From: an uncultured Muribaculaceae bacterium
GTDB lineage: Bacteria; Bacteroidota; Bacteroidia; Bacteroidales; Muribaculaceae
Reading direction: 5' to 3'
Assembly: GCA_910584365.1 (NCBI GenBank)
Contig: CAJUAF010000014.1
Span: 1 to 64,000, forward strand
DNA: 64,000 bases
The notes beneath the pieces are model-generated. The model saw only the letters and a list, made by a program, of their open reading frames with translations, made no database searches and was not told the origin of the DNA. Positions 21,720 through 31,116 of the stretch are shown one piece after another. Within the stretch, counting starts at the first letter, position 1; the number at the start of each line of letters is the position of its first letter. A program made the position numbers and the translations under genes.

Positions 21720-23264
21720 TCAGCCGAGCTTGCGAAGGAGCGAGTTCAGGGAGACACGGTCGTGGATGAGGGTGTGGAGGTCCTCGACTTTGACACGGGT
21801 CTGGGCCATGGAGTCGCGTTCGCGCAGGGTTACGGTGTTGTCCTCGAGAGTCTGATGATCAACGGTGATGCAGAAGGGGGTACCGATGGCGTCCTGGCGG
21901 CGGTAGCGCTTGCCGATGGAGTCCTTCTCTTCGTAATGGGTGTTGAAGTCAAACTTGAGGTCGTTGACGATTTCGCGTGCTTTTTCGGGAAGGCCGTCCT
22001 TGCGGACAAGGGGCATGACGGCGCATTTCACCGGAGCCAGGGCCTCGGGCAGATGCAGCACCACGCGGGAGTCTCCCCCTTCGAGAGGCTGCTCCTCATA
22101 GCTGGAGCAGAGAACGCTCAGGAACATACGGTCCACGCCGATGGAGGTCTCGATGACGTAGGGGGTATAGCTTTCGTTCAGCTCGGGGTCGAAATACTGG
22201 ATTTTCTTGCCGGAGAACTTCTCATGCTGCGAAAGGTCGAAGTTGGTGCGGGAATGGATACCCTCCACTTCCTTGAAGCCGAAAGGCATCTGGAATTCGA
22301 TGTCGGTGGCGGCGTTGGCGTAATGAGCCAGTTTGTCATGGTCGTGGTAGCGGTATTTCTCGTCTCCCAGACCAAGAGCCTTATGCCATTTCAGGCGCGT
22401 TTCCTTCCATTTGTTGAACCATTCGAGTTCGCTGCCGGGGCGTACGAAGAACTGCATCTCCATCTGCTCGAACTCGCGCATACGGAAGATAAACTGACGG
22501 GCCACGATTTCATTGCGGAAAGCCTTGCCGATCTGGGCGATACCGAAGGGGATACGCATACGGCCGGTCTTCTGTACGTTGAGGTAGTTGACAAAAATAC
22601 CCTGGGCAGTCTCGGGGCGGAGGTAGACGGTCATCGCACCGTCGGCGGTGGAACCCATCTCGGTCTTGAACATGAGGTTGAACTGGCGTACTTCGGTCCA
22701 GTTGCGGGTCCCGCTGACAGGGTCGACAATTTCCTCGTCGAGGATAATCTGGCGGAGTTCGTCGAGATTATTGTCGTTCATCGCTTTGGCGAAACGCTCG
22801 TGGAGAGCGTCGCGCTTGGCTGCAGTCTCGGCCACGCGGGGATTTGTCTGGCGGAACATCGCCTCGTCGAAAGAGTCGCCGAAACGCTTGGCGGCTTTCT
22901 TTACCTCCTTGTCGATTTTCTCATCATACTTGGCCAGCTGGTCCTCGATGAGGACGTCGGCGCGGTAGCGCTTCTTGGAGTCGCGGTTGTCGATGAGGGG
23001 GTCATTGAAAGCGTCGACGTGGCCGGAGGCTTTCCAGATTGTGGGGTGCATGAAGATGGCGGAATCGATGCCGACGATATTCTCATGGAGGAGCGTCATT
23101 GCCTCCCACCAGTAGCGTTTAATGTTGTTCTTGAGTTCTACGCCGTTCTGGCCGTAGTCGTAGACGGCGGAAAGGCCGTCGTATATTTCACTTGACTGAA
23201 AAACAAAACCGTATTCCTTGGCGTGTGAAACGATTTTCTTAAACACGTCTTCTTGCTGTGCCAT
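21720..23264 (-). CDS. glyS: Glycyl-tRNA synthetase (class II, dimeric alpha2 type)
   Basis: This enzyme charges tRNA-Gly with glycine in the cytoplasm. The protein is 514 residues with the class II motifs: motif 2 region RNEIVARQFIFRMREFEQMEMQFF and motif 3 SIGVDRMF. The N-terminus (VFKKIVSHAKEYGFVFQSSEIYDGLSAVYDYG) is typical of the eukaryote-like single-chain form. The anticodon-binding domain is C-terminal. A matching Bacteroidetes promoter lies 67 bases upstream. Confidence 0.97.
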   Translation of the reverse strand: MAQQEDVFKKIVSHAKEYGFVFQSSEIYDGLSAVYDYGQNGVELKNNIKRYWWEAMTLLHENIVGIDSAIFMHPTIWKASGHVDAFNDPLIDNRDSKKRYRADVLIEDQLAKYDEKIDKEVKKAAKRFGDSFDEAMFRQTNPRVAETAAKRDALHERFAKAMNDNNLDELRQIILDEEIVDPVSGTRNWTEVRQFNLMFKTEMGSTADGAMTVYLRPETAQGIFVNYLNVQKTGRMRIPFGIAQIGKAFRNEIVARQFIFRMREFEQMEMQFFVRPGSELEWFNKWKETRLKWHKALGLGDEKYRYHDHDKLAHYANAATDIEFQMPFGFKEVEGIHSRTNFDLSQHEKFSGKKIQYFDPELNESYTPYVIETSIGVDRMFLSVLCSSYEEQPLEGGDSRVVLHLPEALAPVKCAVMPLVRKDGLPEKAREIVNDLKFDFNTHYEEKDSIGKRYRRQDAIGTPFCITVDHQTLEDNTVTLRERDSMAQTRVKVEDLHTLIHDRVSLNSLLRKLG

Positions 23265-23330
23265 TGTCTGTTAAGTAATTTTATTGTTCGTTTTGGGATA
23301 GCGCCTGGATGGAGCCTCCGATTCAAGTTG

Positions 23331-23361
23331 CAAATTTACAAAAATTCCCCCAATCTGCAAA
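23331..23361 (-). promoter_or_regulatory. Promoter of glyS
   Basis: On the minus strand TAAATTTG (complement of 23331-23338) fits the -7 consensus and TTTG (23358-23361) lies 19 bases upstream as -33. It is 67 bases from the glyS start. Confidence 0.75.
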
Positions 23362-23548
23362 ATCGGGGAAATTGACGGGGGATTTTTCCGGGGACGGGAG
23401 GAAGAGGGGGCGGAGAGGCGGGGCGGAACGCGGGAAAGTCCGCCTATGGGCGGACCACACGACAGGCAGCGCTGGGAAACTCCCGGGAGGGGGCGCCGGG
23501 GGCTTTCGGTGGGCGCCGGGAAGTCGCGGAGGATTGAGGGCCGGGCGG

Positions 23549-25771
23549 TCAGTCCAGGGTGCCGTCGGGGTTGGAGAGGGAGGCCACCAGGCGGATGTCG
23601 TTGAAGTCAACGCCGGGAAGGGAGGCAGAGAGGATGGGGTAGCCGGCGTTGAGGCCGTGGCGCTGGAGGACGGAGGAGATGGCGTTGACAAGAACCGGGC
23701 TGAGGACTTCGTCGAGGGTAAGGTCGCCGGCCTGAATGTAGCGGGCCAGGTGGCGGGTGATGGTGTTGACGGTCATGCGGCGTTCGCGGGCGATGTCCTC
23801 GCGGGTAAGGCCCTGGCGCAGGAGGCGGTAGGATATTTCGTGGGTGGGCACTTTTTCCGGCTTCGGGGTGGCGGAGGCGCTGCGGCTCTTCCGTGCGGCG
23901 CGCTGCTGGCGTTGTTTCTCGCGGGCGGCTTCGGCTGGATCGCGTGTGGCTTTCAGCCATGCCTGTTGCTTGGAGGCGAGATAGCTGGAGATTGTAAAGC
24001 CGTTGTCATTGATGTCGCGCAGGAGATACAGCCGGCTTGTCAGGGACTGCCTGAGGTCAAGCGTCAGTTCGGCCACGCGTTTATTGGCTCCTTTGTTCTC
24101 GGTCTTGATGGTCTGGCATCGGGTGAGAGTGTCGGAGAAGATTTCCGCGAATTTATTGTAGAAATAGACCGCACTTTTGCGTACCCTGAGAAGAAACGGT
24201 TCGGAAACCAGCGTGGATAGGGGCAGAGTACGCAGCTGGGCAATCCATTTGTCGGCTACGGCGGTGACATCGGTGCGCAGGTTTTCCGATATGCGCTGGA
24301 GTGCCCGGGCCTCGTCGGGATAGCTGTGGCGGTAGGTGTTGTAGACCAGGCGGCTGAGCGATTCCTCCCGGGTTATGATATCGCGGAAAGTGAAAAGCTC
24401 GACAAGCAGCTGGCGGTAATAATCGGCTTTTATCCCTTCGAGGGCCTCGATTGAGCGGCGGGCGGCCTCGGCCTGGGTGGAGATGTAGGCGGCCACCTCG
24501 GTATCGGGCCGCAGGGATTCCTCCTGAATCGGTGTGGCCAGTACAAGCCCCTCCAGGGAACGGCAGCGGCTCAGGGCCACGTAGACCTGCCCCGGAGCAA
24601 ACGACGCTCCGGCGTCGATGATGACCTTGTCAAACGTAAGTCCCTGGCTTTTATGGATAGTGATGGCCCAGGCCAGGCGCAGAGGAATCTGGGTGAACGT
24701 TCCCTGGATTTCGGTCTCGACGGTGTTGGTCGACTCATTGATTTTATAGCGGGCGTTTTCCCATGTCTGCGGCTCGACGGTCACGGGCTGAGCGCGCCCC
24801 GGAATCTTTACCCTGACTCCGGAGGAATCCGCGGAAATTACCTGACCTATAAGTCCGTTGTAATATTCATGTCCGGCGGGGTCGTTCTTGACGAACATCA
24901 CCTGGGCGCCCGGTTTCAGCACCAGCGTCTCCGCCGTCGGGTAGGCAAGCGGCGGGAACGTCCCGGAAATCTTCGCACGATAGGTCAGGGGGTAGGCTGC
25001 CAGGCGGTCCAGGCGCTCGTCGTTGTAGGCGTCGGCTGAATTGTTGTGGGTGGTAAGGCGGATGTATCCCTCCCCGTCGTCAGGCACGAATGCGGGGTCG
25101 AGACGCGAGTTGAGCAGACGGCGGTCCGCCTCCTCCAGGGCGTTGTCGCGGACATGATTGAGAAGCCCCACGAAGCGCTCGTTCTGCTGCCTGAATACCT
25201 TTTCCAGTCTGATGGTAACGTAAGGCGTCTCGGCAAGGGCATGGCTTCCGAAGAAATAGGGGGTGGAATAATGGGGGCGCAGAAGAACCTCGTCGGCTGG
25301 GGTGACAACCGGCGCAAGCTGCTGGAGGTCGCCGATCATCAGAAGCTGTACCCCTCCGAAGGGGCGCCCGTCCCTGCGGTATTTGCGCAGGGCGTTGTCG
25401 ACGGCATCCAGAAGGTCGGAACGCACCATCGAGATTTCATCGATGACCAGCAGGTCGAGCGAACGGATTACCCTGAGTTTCTGCTTCGAGAAATTGAATT
25501 TGTCGCGGGTCTCGGCTCCGGGTACGAAGGGGGCAGGGGAGAGCTGGAAAAAGGAGTGGATGGTGACGCCCCCGGCATTGATGGCTGCGACTCCTGTCGG
25601 AGCCACGACCACGGCGGTCTTGGCGCTGTTTTTCATCACCTGGCGCAGGAAGGTAGTCTTTCCGGTACCGGCTTTTCCGGTAAGGAACACGTTCACTCCG
25701 GTGCGCTCCACGAAATCCCATGCGCGGCGGAAATTCTCGTCAGGAATAAATCGGTTGTTCTCTTGGTTCAT
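23549..25771 (-). CDS. Pif1/RecD-like AAA helicase with C-terminal helix-turn-helix
   Basis: The protein is 740 residues. Walker A is GKAGTGKT at 32-39 and Walker B is DEIS at 111-114. Further superfamily 1B motifs follow (GDLQQLAPV, and AWAITIHKSQGLTFDKVIIDAG with LSRCRSLEGLVL near 380-410). The C-terminal about 95 residues contain an HTH domain (YRLLRQGLTREDIARERRMTVNTITRHLARYI), seen in Bacteroidetes members of this family and in some RecQ proteins. Likely roles are unwinding of R-loops, G4 or fork structures in DNA repair; the exact role is unknown. It is downstream of the histone-H1-like gene. Confidence 0.88.
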   Translation of the reverse strand: MNQENNRFIPDENFRRAWDFVERTGVNVFLTGKAGTGKTTFLRQVMKNSAKTAVVVAPTGVAAINAGGVTIHSFFQLSPAPFVPGAETRDKFNFSKQKLRVIRSLDLLVIDEISMVRSDLLDAVDNALRKYRRDGRPFGGVQLLMIGDLQQLAPVVTPADEVLLRPHYSTPYFFGSHALAETPYVTIRLEKVFRQQNERFVGLLNHVRDNALEEADRRLLNSRLDPAFVPDDGEGYIRLTTHNNSADAYNDERLDRLAAYPLTYRAKISGTFPPLAYPTAETLVLKPGAQVMFVKNDPAGHEYYNGLIGQVISADSSGVRVKIPGRAQPVTVEPQTWENARYKINESTNTVETEIQGTFTQIPLRLAWAITIHKSQGLTFDKVIIDAGASFAPGQVYVALSRCRSLEGLVLATPIQEESLRPDTEVAAYISTQAEAARRSIEALEGIKADYYRQLLVELFTFRDIITREESLSRLVYNTYRHSYPDEARALQRISENLRTDVTAVADKWIAQLRTLPLSTLVSEPFLLRVRKSAVYFYNKFAEIFSDTLTRCQTIKTENKGANKRVAELTLDLRQSLTSRLYLLRDINDNGFTISSYLASKQQAWLKATRDPAEAAREKQRQQRAARKSRSASATPKPEKVPTHEISYRLLRQGLTREDIARERRMTVNTITRHLARYIQAGDLTLDEVLSPVLVNAISSVLQRHGLNAGYPILSASLPGVDFNDIRLVASLSNPDGTLD

Positions 25772-25869
25772 TGTGAATCGGGGGGACGGTGCATAGCTGA
25801 GGCGGGGACGCGGCTCCGACTGTCATGTCTGACCGCATCCCCGCCCCTGAAGCGGTAAAAACGGGATGT

Positions 25870-26046
25870 TTATGCCTTTGCAGCTTCGAGGGAAAGCTTG
25901 CGGAATTCCTTCATTGCTTTTTCAATTTCGAGGGAGAGCTTGCGGGCGCGTGTACCGGCGGCCTTGTTGCCGTTCTCTACCTGGGCGGTTGCCTCTTTCT
26001 GGAAGGCTTCGTAAAGGGAAGCTACCTTTTCAACTAATTCTTTCAT
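25870..26046 (-). CDS. Histone H1-like (Hc1-type) DNA-binding protein, 58 residues
   Basis: This short gene encodes 58 residues (MKELVEKVASLYEAFQKEA, then NGNKAAGTRARKLSLEIEKA). It is a small helical Lys/Ala-rich protein nearly identical in pattern to the histone-H1-like proteins of Bacteroides. It is expected to bind the nucleoid. A TAACTTTG promoter lies 89 bases upstream. The Pif1-like helicase follows 98 bases downstream on the same strand. Confidence 0.88.
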   Translation of the reverse strand: MKELVEKVASLYEAFQKEATAQVENGNKAAGTRARKLSLEIEKAMKEFRKLSLEAAKA

Positions 26047-26134
26047 TGTCTTTTAGATGTGATGTAAAAGCCAGCAAGGTGATGACTTTACAAGTTATTC
26101 AAGGAACATTTCGTAAGGATAATGCTTATGATGG

Positions 26135-26164
26135 CAAAGTTAACAAAAATTTGCGTATGACAAT
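26135..26164 (-). promoter_or_regulatory. Promoter of the histone-H1-like gene
   Basis: On the minus strand TAACTTTG (26135-26142) fits the -7 element. ATTG (26161-26164) lies 18 bases upstream as a weak -33 element. Confidence 0.65.
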
Positions 26165-26242
26165 GCGTTTTGCCTGAAAAAAGCGCTTTTTTTTTAAAAA
26201 AAGCCGTAAAAAGACATTAAATCCTGCTAATTCAGCCTGAAA

Positions 26243-27205
26243 TCAAGCCAGTTCGACCTGGGTGGTGTTGAAAATCCCGAGGTCGAGCGTCTGCATGAAC
26301 AGTTTCAGGGCAGCCTGGGCGCGCACCGAGTTGCCGGCGTCGTCGAGCCGCGGAGAGAACGCGGCGATTCCCATCAGGCCCGGCAGCACACCGACGATGC
26401 CCCCTCCGACGCCCGTCTTGGCCGGGAGGCCGGAGGAGAAGAGCCAGTCGCCCGTGTGCTGATAGAAGCCCACCGAAGCCATCATGCTGACGATTTTCGG
26501 AGAGATCTCAGCCGGGAATGCGCGGTCGCCCGTTACGGGGTTCACTCCGTCGTTGGCGATCGTGGCGGCCATCGCCGCGAGCTGGCGGCAGTTTACCCCC
26601 AGGGAACACTGGCGCGTGTACAGGTCGAGACTCATCATAGGATCGTCGTAGAGCCGGTCATGCTTCTTGAGCAGCCAGGCCATCGAGCGGTTCTTGTAGT
26701 TCGTATCGGATTCCGAGCGGTAGAGTTCCTTGAGAACCTGGGGCTCGGAGCCGAACAGGGCCGTCATGTTGCCGACGATGGCCTGCCATTTCTCATCCGG
26801 CTTTCCGAAGGGTTTCAGCATGGAGCAGGCGGCGATGGCTCCGGCGTTGACCAGCGGAGTGGTCGGATGGTCGTTCTCCAGGAGGATGGAGAACACTGAA
26901 CTGAACGGCAGCCCCGTGGCGTCGGCGCCGATTTTTTCCAGCACGATTTCCGGCGACCACTGTTTCATCGCCAGTATGGCGGTGGCCACTTTAGAGACGG
27001 ATTCTATGCCGAAGACATATTCGTCGTCGCCGTAGCTAAACGTCGTTCCGTCCGGCAGGGTGATCGTCAGGGCGAACAGGTCCGAGGGGACGTTGGCCAG
27101 GTAGGGGATGTAATGGGCGTTATGGCCGCCGTTGACCACGCGGGCCATCGTGTAGGCGTTTTCGGCGGCTTCGGCAATCTGCTGTTTTGTAATGAGTCGC
27201 GACAT
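26243..27205 (-). CDS. glsA: Glutaminase A
   Basis: This enzyme hydrolyses glutamine to glutamate and ammonia. The protein is 320 residues, the usual length of the serine-dependent beta-lactamase-like family. The catalytic Ser-x-x-Lys is S69-K72 (GIESVSKV). The substrate blocks PLVNAGAIAACS and LYTRQCSLGVNCRQLA, and the C-terminal LPAKTGVGGGIVGVLPG, are intact. It lies downstream of ilvA on the same strand with a 57-base gap. In gut bacteria such enzymes can serve acid resistance or nitrogen release; which applies here is unknown. Confidence 0.95.
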   Translation of the reverse strand: MSRLITKQQIAEAAENAYTMARVVNGGHNAHYIPYLANVPSDLFALTITLPDGTTFSYGDDEYVFGIESVSKVATAILAMKQWSPEIVLEKIGADATGLPFSSVFSILLENDHPTTPLVNAGAIAACSMLKPFGKPDEKWQAIVGNMTALFGSEPQVLKELYRSESDTNYKNRSMAWLLKKHDRLYDDPMMSLDLYTRQCSLGVNCRQLAAMAATIANDGVNPVTGDRAFPAEISPKIVSMMASVGFYQHTGDWLFSSGLPAKTGVGGGIVGVLPGLMGIAAFSPRLDDAGNSVRAQAALKLFMQTLDLGIFNTTQVELA

Positions 27206-27262
27206 GGTATAGACAGGTTTGGTTAGTAGGGGGGCCGCGGTGCGGCGCGTCGGCGTCAGGCT

Positions 27263-28465
27263 TTATCTGACGGGAGGAAATCCGGCGTCGGAAAGGGCCT
27301 GGCGGATGCGGTCGATGTGGTCGTGGTTGAGCGTCTCGAGTTCCAGGTGGAGGGTGCAGGAGTTGATCTGCGTGGCGGCCGATACGCGCTCGTGGTTGAC
27401 CGAGAGGATATTGCCTCCGTATTCGGCCACGACTTTGAGAACCTGCGAGAGGGTTCCGGGCTTGTCGGGAACCTCCAGTTCGAGCTGACAGAGGCGTCCT
27501 TTCTTCAGGAGTCCCCGGTTGATGACGCGGTTGAGGATATTAACGTCGATGTTCCCGCCCGAAACAAGGCAGACAACTTTCTTGCCGTCGACCGGAAGAT
27601 GGTTGAACATCGCGGCGGCCACGGCGGTGGCTCCGGCACCTTCGGCCACAAGCTTCTGCTGCTCGATCAGCGCCAGGATAGCGGCGGCGATTTCATCCTC
27701 GCTGACAGTCACGATTTCATCGACATACTCTTTGCAGAGTTCGTAGGTGAGGTCGCCCGGTTCCTTGACGGCGATACCGTCGGCGATGGTCGACACGGAA
27801 TTCAGATGCACGCGCTTCTGCTCTTTCAGTGACTGTGCCATCGAGGGGGCGCCGGCGGCCTGAACGCCGTAGACCTTGATGTCGGGGCGCAGCGATTTCA
27901 CCGCGAAGGCCACTCCGGCAATCAGGCCGCCCCCTCCGACGGGAACGACAATCGCCTCTACTTCGGGCATTTCCTCGATTATCTCCAGGCCGATGGTACC
28001 CTGGCCGGCGATAACTTTGGGGTCGTTAAAGGGGTGGACGAACGTGTAGCCCATCTGCTCCTTAAGTTCGAGAGCTTTCGCGTAGGCGTCGTCGTAGACT
28101 CCCGGAACCAGGCATACTTCGGCGCCGAGGCGCTTTGTGGCCTCGATTTTGGAAATCGGCGCGCCGGCGGGGAGGCATATCAGCGACTTTATGCCGTTGC
28201 GGGTTGCAGAGAGGGCCACCCCCTGGGCATGGTTGCCGGCCGAACAGGCTATAACACCTTTGGCTTTCTCCTCGTCGGTCAGCTGGGAAATTTTATAATA
28301 GGCTCCGCGGAGCTTGAAAGCCCCGGTGTGCTGAAGATTCTCGGGTTTGAGATAAATCCGGCATCGGTCGGAAAGGTTGGTAGGACCGATAATCTTGGGG
28401 TGACGGGCCACGTCGCGCAGCACCATCTGGGCGCGGTAAATTTCGCCGATAGTAAGTTCGCACAT
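27263..28465 (-). CDS. ilvA: Threonine ammonia-lyase
   Basis: This PLP enzyme turns threonine into 2-oxobutanoate, the first step to isoleucine. The protein is 400 residues, the short form. The PLP lysine is K51 (TGAFKLRGAY), the phosphate-binding loop is VGGGGLIAG, and an ACT-like domain covers about 325-400 (GTLSQVLKVVAEYGGNILSVNHER). The single ACT domain resembles the CTN/catabolic-like type common in Bacteroidetes. It is between glsA and the NfnB-type gene. Confidence 0.94.
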   Translation of the reverse strand: MCELTIGEIYRAQMVLRDVARHPKIIGPTNLSDRCRIYLKPENLQHTGAFKLRGAYYKISQLTDEEKAKGVIACSAGNHAQGVALSATRNGIKSLICLPAGAPISKIEATKRLGAEVCLVPGVYDDAYAKALELKEQMGYTFVHPFNDPKVIAGQGTIGLEIIEEMPEVEAIVVPVGGGGLIAGVAFAVKSLRPDIKVYGVQAAGAPSMAQSLKEQKRVHLNSVSTIADGIAVKEPGDLTYELCKEYVDEIVTVSEDEIAAAILALIEQQKLVAEGAGATAVAAAMFNHLPVDGKKVVCLVSGGNIDVNILNRVINRGLLKKGRLCQLELEVPDKPGTLSQVLKVVAEYGGNILSVNHERVSAATQINSCTLHLELETLNHDHIDRIRQALSDAGFPPVR

Positions 28466-28488
28466 AATTTATCCTGATTTTTGTCTGT

Positions 28489-29997
28489 TTATTTCATTTC
28501 GTTGAGACGCCTGTCCATAGCCTCGGCGGCGCGGCGTCCGTCCCCCATGGCGAGGATTACGGTGGCTCCGCCGCGCACGATGTCTCCTCCCGCGAAAAGG
28601 AGCGGCAGGGTGGTCTCCAGTGTCCCCTCGTCCACTACAAGGGTGCCGCGGCGCGTTATCTCGAGCCCCTTGATGGAGTCCGGTATCAGGGGATTCGGGG
28701 AGACGCCGACCGAGACAATAACCTCGTCGACGGGTACCTCGGAGATATCTCCCTCCACCGGAACCGGAGAACGGCGTCCTGAGGCATCGGGCTCGCCGAG
28801 TTCCATCCGCTGGAGCCGCATGGCGCGGACGCGTCCTTTCTCATCGGCAAGGTATTCCACCGGGTTGTGGAGTGTAAGGAATTCGACGCCCTCTTCTTTG
28901 GCGTGGCGCACTTCCTCCAGACGCGCCGGCATCTCGGCCTCGGAGCGGCGGTAGACGATATAGACTTTTTCGGCTCCCATACGCCGGGCCGTGCGGCAGG
29001 AGTCCATCGCCGTGTTGCCTCCGCCGATGACCGCCACGCGCTTTCCGCGGATTACGGGTGTGGCCCATCCGGGGCGCCCGGCGCCCATGAGGTTTATTCG
29101 GGTAAGGTATTCGTTGCTCGACATCACTCCGATAAAGTTTTCCCCCGGAATACCCATGAAGCGGGGAAGACCGGCGCCGGACGCTACGAAGATTCCTTTG
29201 AACCCCATCTCCTGCAAGTCTTCGTAGGAAAGCGTCTTGCCGATCACGCAATCGGGAGTGAACTCCACTCCGGAGTCCCGGAGCTGCCGGATTTCGGCAT
29301 CCACGATTTCATTGGGAAGACGGAATTCGGGGATGCCGTATTTCAGTACGCCGCCGATTTCGTGGAGCGCCTCGAAGACGTGGACGCTGTAACCGCGGCG
29401 CGCCATATCTCCGGCAAAAGAGAGTGAGGCCGGCCCGGAGCCTACGACGGCTATCTTCATGCCGTTACAGGCGCCCTGAGTCGCCGGGCTTTCAGCGGGG
29501 TGAGCTGCGTCGGAATTCCCGGCCGACTGACCGGCGTTTTCCCGGGCATAGTCGGCGGCGAAGCGTTCCAGGTAACCGATGGCCACGGGCTGACGGCGCG
29601 TCCTGTTGTAAATACATTTCGACTCGCACTGGCGTTCCTGCGGGCAGACGCGGCCGCAGACGGCAGGGAGCGCTGATGTCTCTTTCAGAACCGCGGCGGC
29701 TTCCATGAAGTTCCCGCGCTCTATGTTTTTGATGAAGCCCGGGATGTTGACTGCCACAGGGCATCCCGTCATACACTGCGGGTCGGGACAGTCGAGACAG
29801 CGGGTGGCCTCGATGACGGCCTGGTCGGCCGTCAGTCCCTGGTTGACCTCTTCGTTGCAGGTGATGCGGTAGTCCGGCGCGAGTTCCGTCATCATGGCGC
29901 GGGGAATCGCCATACGGTCTTTGGCTGTAAGGGCTTTCCGGAGTTCCTCGCGCCACGAGGCTCCTCGCGGAGATATTGTGTTGGCTGGATTTTCCAT
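28489..29997 (-). CDS. NfnB-type NADPH:ferredoxin oxidoreductase large subunit (GltD-like)
   Basis: The protein is 502 residues. An N-terminal iron-sulfur part has two cysteine sets (CLDCPDPQCMTGCP and CGRVCPQERQCESKC). It is followed by two dinucleotide-binding domains: FAD at VVGSGPASLSFAGDMARRGY and NADPH at VIGGGNTAMDSCRTARRMGA. Databases often name this gltA or glutamate synthase small chain. There is no GltB-type large subunit nearby, and the next gene upstream is the NfnA-type partner. The more likely role is therefore the electron-bifurcating NADH-dependent reduced ferredoxin:NADP oxidoreductase (Nfn). Confidence 0.85.
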   Translation of the reverse strand: MENPANTISPRGASWREELRKALTAKDRMAIPRAMMTELAPDYRITCNEEVNQGLTADQAVIEATRCLDCPDPQCMTGCPVAVNIPGFIKNIERGNFMEAAAVLKETSALPAVCGRVCPQERQCESKCIYNRTRRQPVAIGYLERFAADYARENAGQSAGNSDAAHPAESPATQGACNGMKIAVVGSGPASLSFAGDMARRGYSVHVFEALHEIGGVLKYGIPEFRLPNEIVDAEIRQLRDSGVEFTPDCVIGKTLSYEDLQEMGFKGIFVASGAGLPRFMGIPGENFIGVMSSNEYLTRINLMGAGRPGWATPVIRGKRVAVIGGGNTAMDSCRTARRMGAEKVYIVYRRSEAEMPARLEEVRHAKEEGVEFLTLHNPVEYLADEKGRVRAMRLQRMELGEPDASGRRSPVPVEGDISEVPVDEVIVSVGVSPNPLIPDSIKGLEITRRGTLVVDEGTLETTLPLLFAGGDIVRGGATVILAMGDGRRAAEAMDRRLNEMK

Positions 29998-30050
29998 TGC
30001 TGGGGGATTTTTCCTGAAACGATTGTTATAGCTTGTTATTGAACAAGGTC

Positions 30051-30830
30051 TTAATATGACCGCAGACGCATGAGCATTTCGTCGAAGTCAACCTTATGGG
30101 CGTCGAATTCGGGGCCGTCCACGCAGACGAACCTCATCTTGCCCCCGACGGTTACGCGGCAGGCGCCGCACATCCCCGTGCCGTCCACCATTATGGTGTT
30201 CAGCGAGCAGATCGTCGGGACGTTGTATTTCCGGGTAAGCAGGCTTACGAATTTCATCATTATCGCCGGGCCGATGGTGCAGACCATATCGACCGGTTCG
30301 CGGCGGATGACCTCTTCCAGGCCGTCGGTGACAAGTCCTTTGTTGCCGTAGGAACCGTCGTCGGTCATGATAATCACTTCGTCGGAGGATTCGCGCACCT
30401 GCTCTTCCAGTATAATCAGTTCCCGGGTGCGGGCTGCCAGAATTGATACCACCCTGTTCCCGGCGGCTTTCATCGCCCGGAGAATCGGCAGCAGGGGGGC
30501 TACGCCGACTCCTCCCCCGCAGCATACCACGGTGCCGAAGTTCCTGATGTCGGTGGCGCGTCCGAGGGGACCGACCACGTCATGGAGGAAGTCTCCCGGT
30601 TCTTTGGCGCAGATTTGCGCTGTGGAGGGGCCGATGGCCTGTACCACGAGTGTGATCGTGCCGCGGCACGTATCGGCGTCGGCGATAGTCAGGGGGATGC
30701 GTTCCCCTTTCTCATCGGGGATGACGATGACGAAATGGCCCGGTTTGCGGGCTTTGGCAATCATCGGCGCCTCGACCGAGAGCCGGACTACTTTTTCCGA
30801 GAAATATTCCTTCTCAAGGATTTTGTTCAT
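30051..30830 (-). CDS. NfnA-type FAD/NAD-binding subunit (sulfide/dihydroorotate dehydrogenase-like)
   Basis: The protein is 259 residues from the ATG at 30830 (MNKILEKEYFSEKV); the longer open frame runs through tRNA-Leu and is not coding. It has a ferredoxin-reductase-type FAD domain (KARKPGHFVIV, ERIPLTIADAD), an NAD domain (VCCGGGVGVAPLLPILRAMK) and a C-terminal 2Fe-2S cysteine set (C..GTGMCGACRVTVGGKMRFVC). It is immediately upstream of the NfnB-type gene, the classic two-subunit arrangement. Confidence 0.87.
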   Translation of the reverse strand: MNKILEKEYFSEKVVRLSVEAPMIAKARKPGHFVIVIPDEKGERIPLTIADADTCRGTITLVVQAIGPSTAQICAKEPGDFLHDVVGPLGRATDIRNFGTVVCCGGGVGVAPLLPILRAMKAAGNRVVSILAARTRELIILEEQVRESSDEVIIMTDDGSYGNKGLVTDGLEEVIRREPVDMVCTIGPAIMMKFVSLLTRKYNVPTICSLNTIMVDGTGMCGACRVTVGGKMRFVCVDGPEFDAHKVDFDEMLMRLRSY

Positions 30831-30940
30831 GGCAAACTTAATAGAAGCTAATGTAGGGCGGTTGGCCGGAGCCAAAAGCACTGCGGAAATAAAAAAACGC
30901 GCCGTTGGAAGGACGCGTTTCAGGAAAAATGTTCGGGAGG

Positions 30941-31025
30941 TGGTGCGCAGGGGGGGACTCGAACCCCCACGACCGAAGTCACCAGATCCTAAGTCTGGCG
31001 CGGCTACCAATTACGCCACTTGCGC
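30941..31025 (-). tRNA. tRNA-Leu(TAG), with encoded CCA
   Basis: Read on the minus strand, the acceptor GCGCAAG pairs with CCTGCGC apart from one A-C mismatch at the sixth pair. The anticodon stem CCAGA/TCTGG holds loop CTTAGGA, giving anticodon TAG. It has the long variable arm of class II tRNAs (TGACTTCGGTCG) and the T-arm GGGGGTTCGAGTCCCCC. CCA is encoded after the discriminator A, unlike the other tRNAs in the window. Confidence 0.93.
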
Positions 31026-31116
31026 GGTTCTTTGCCTGAAGCGCTCCGTCAGCGAGGCAAAGGTAAGCATTATTTCGGAAAATCCAAGCAGGATTGACCT
31101 AATAATTCAAAATCTT

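Noticed and set aside
23265..23548. Possible gene in the spacer between glyS and the helicase gene
   Set aside because: Frames there are rich in Pro/Ser/Arg and are by-products of GC-rich DNA. The only signal is the glyS promoter.
30831..31010. N-terminal extension of the NfnA-type gene
   Set aside because: It runs through tRNA-Leu. The family start is MNKILEKEYF at 30830.
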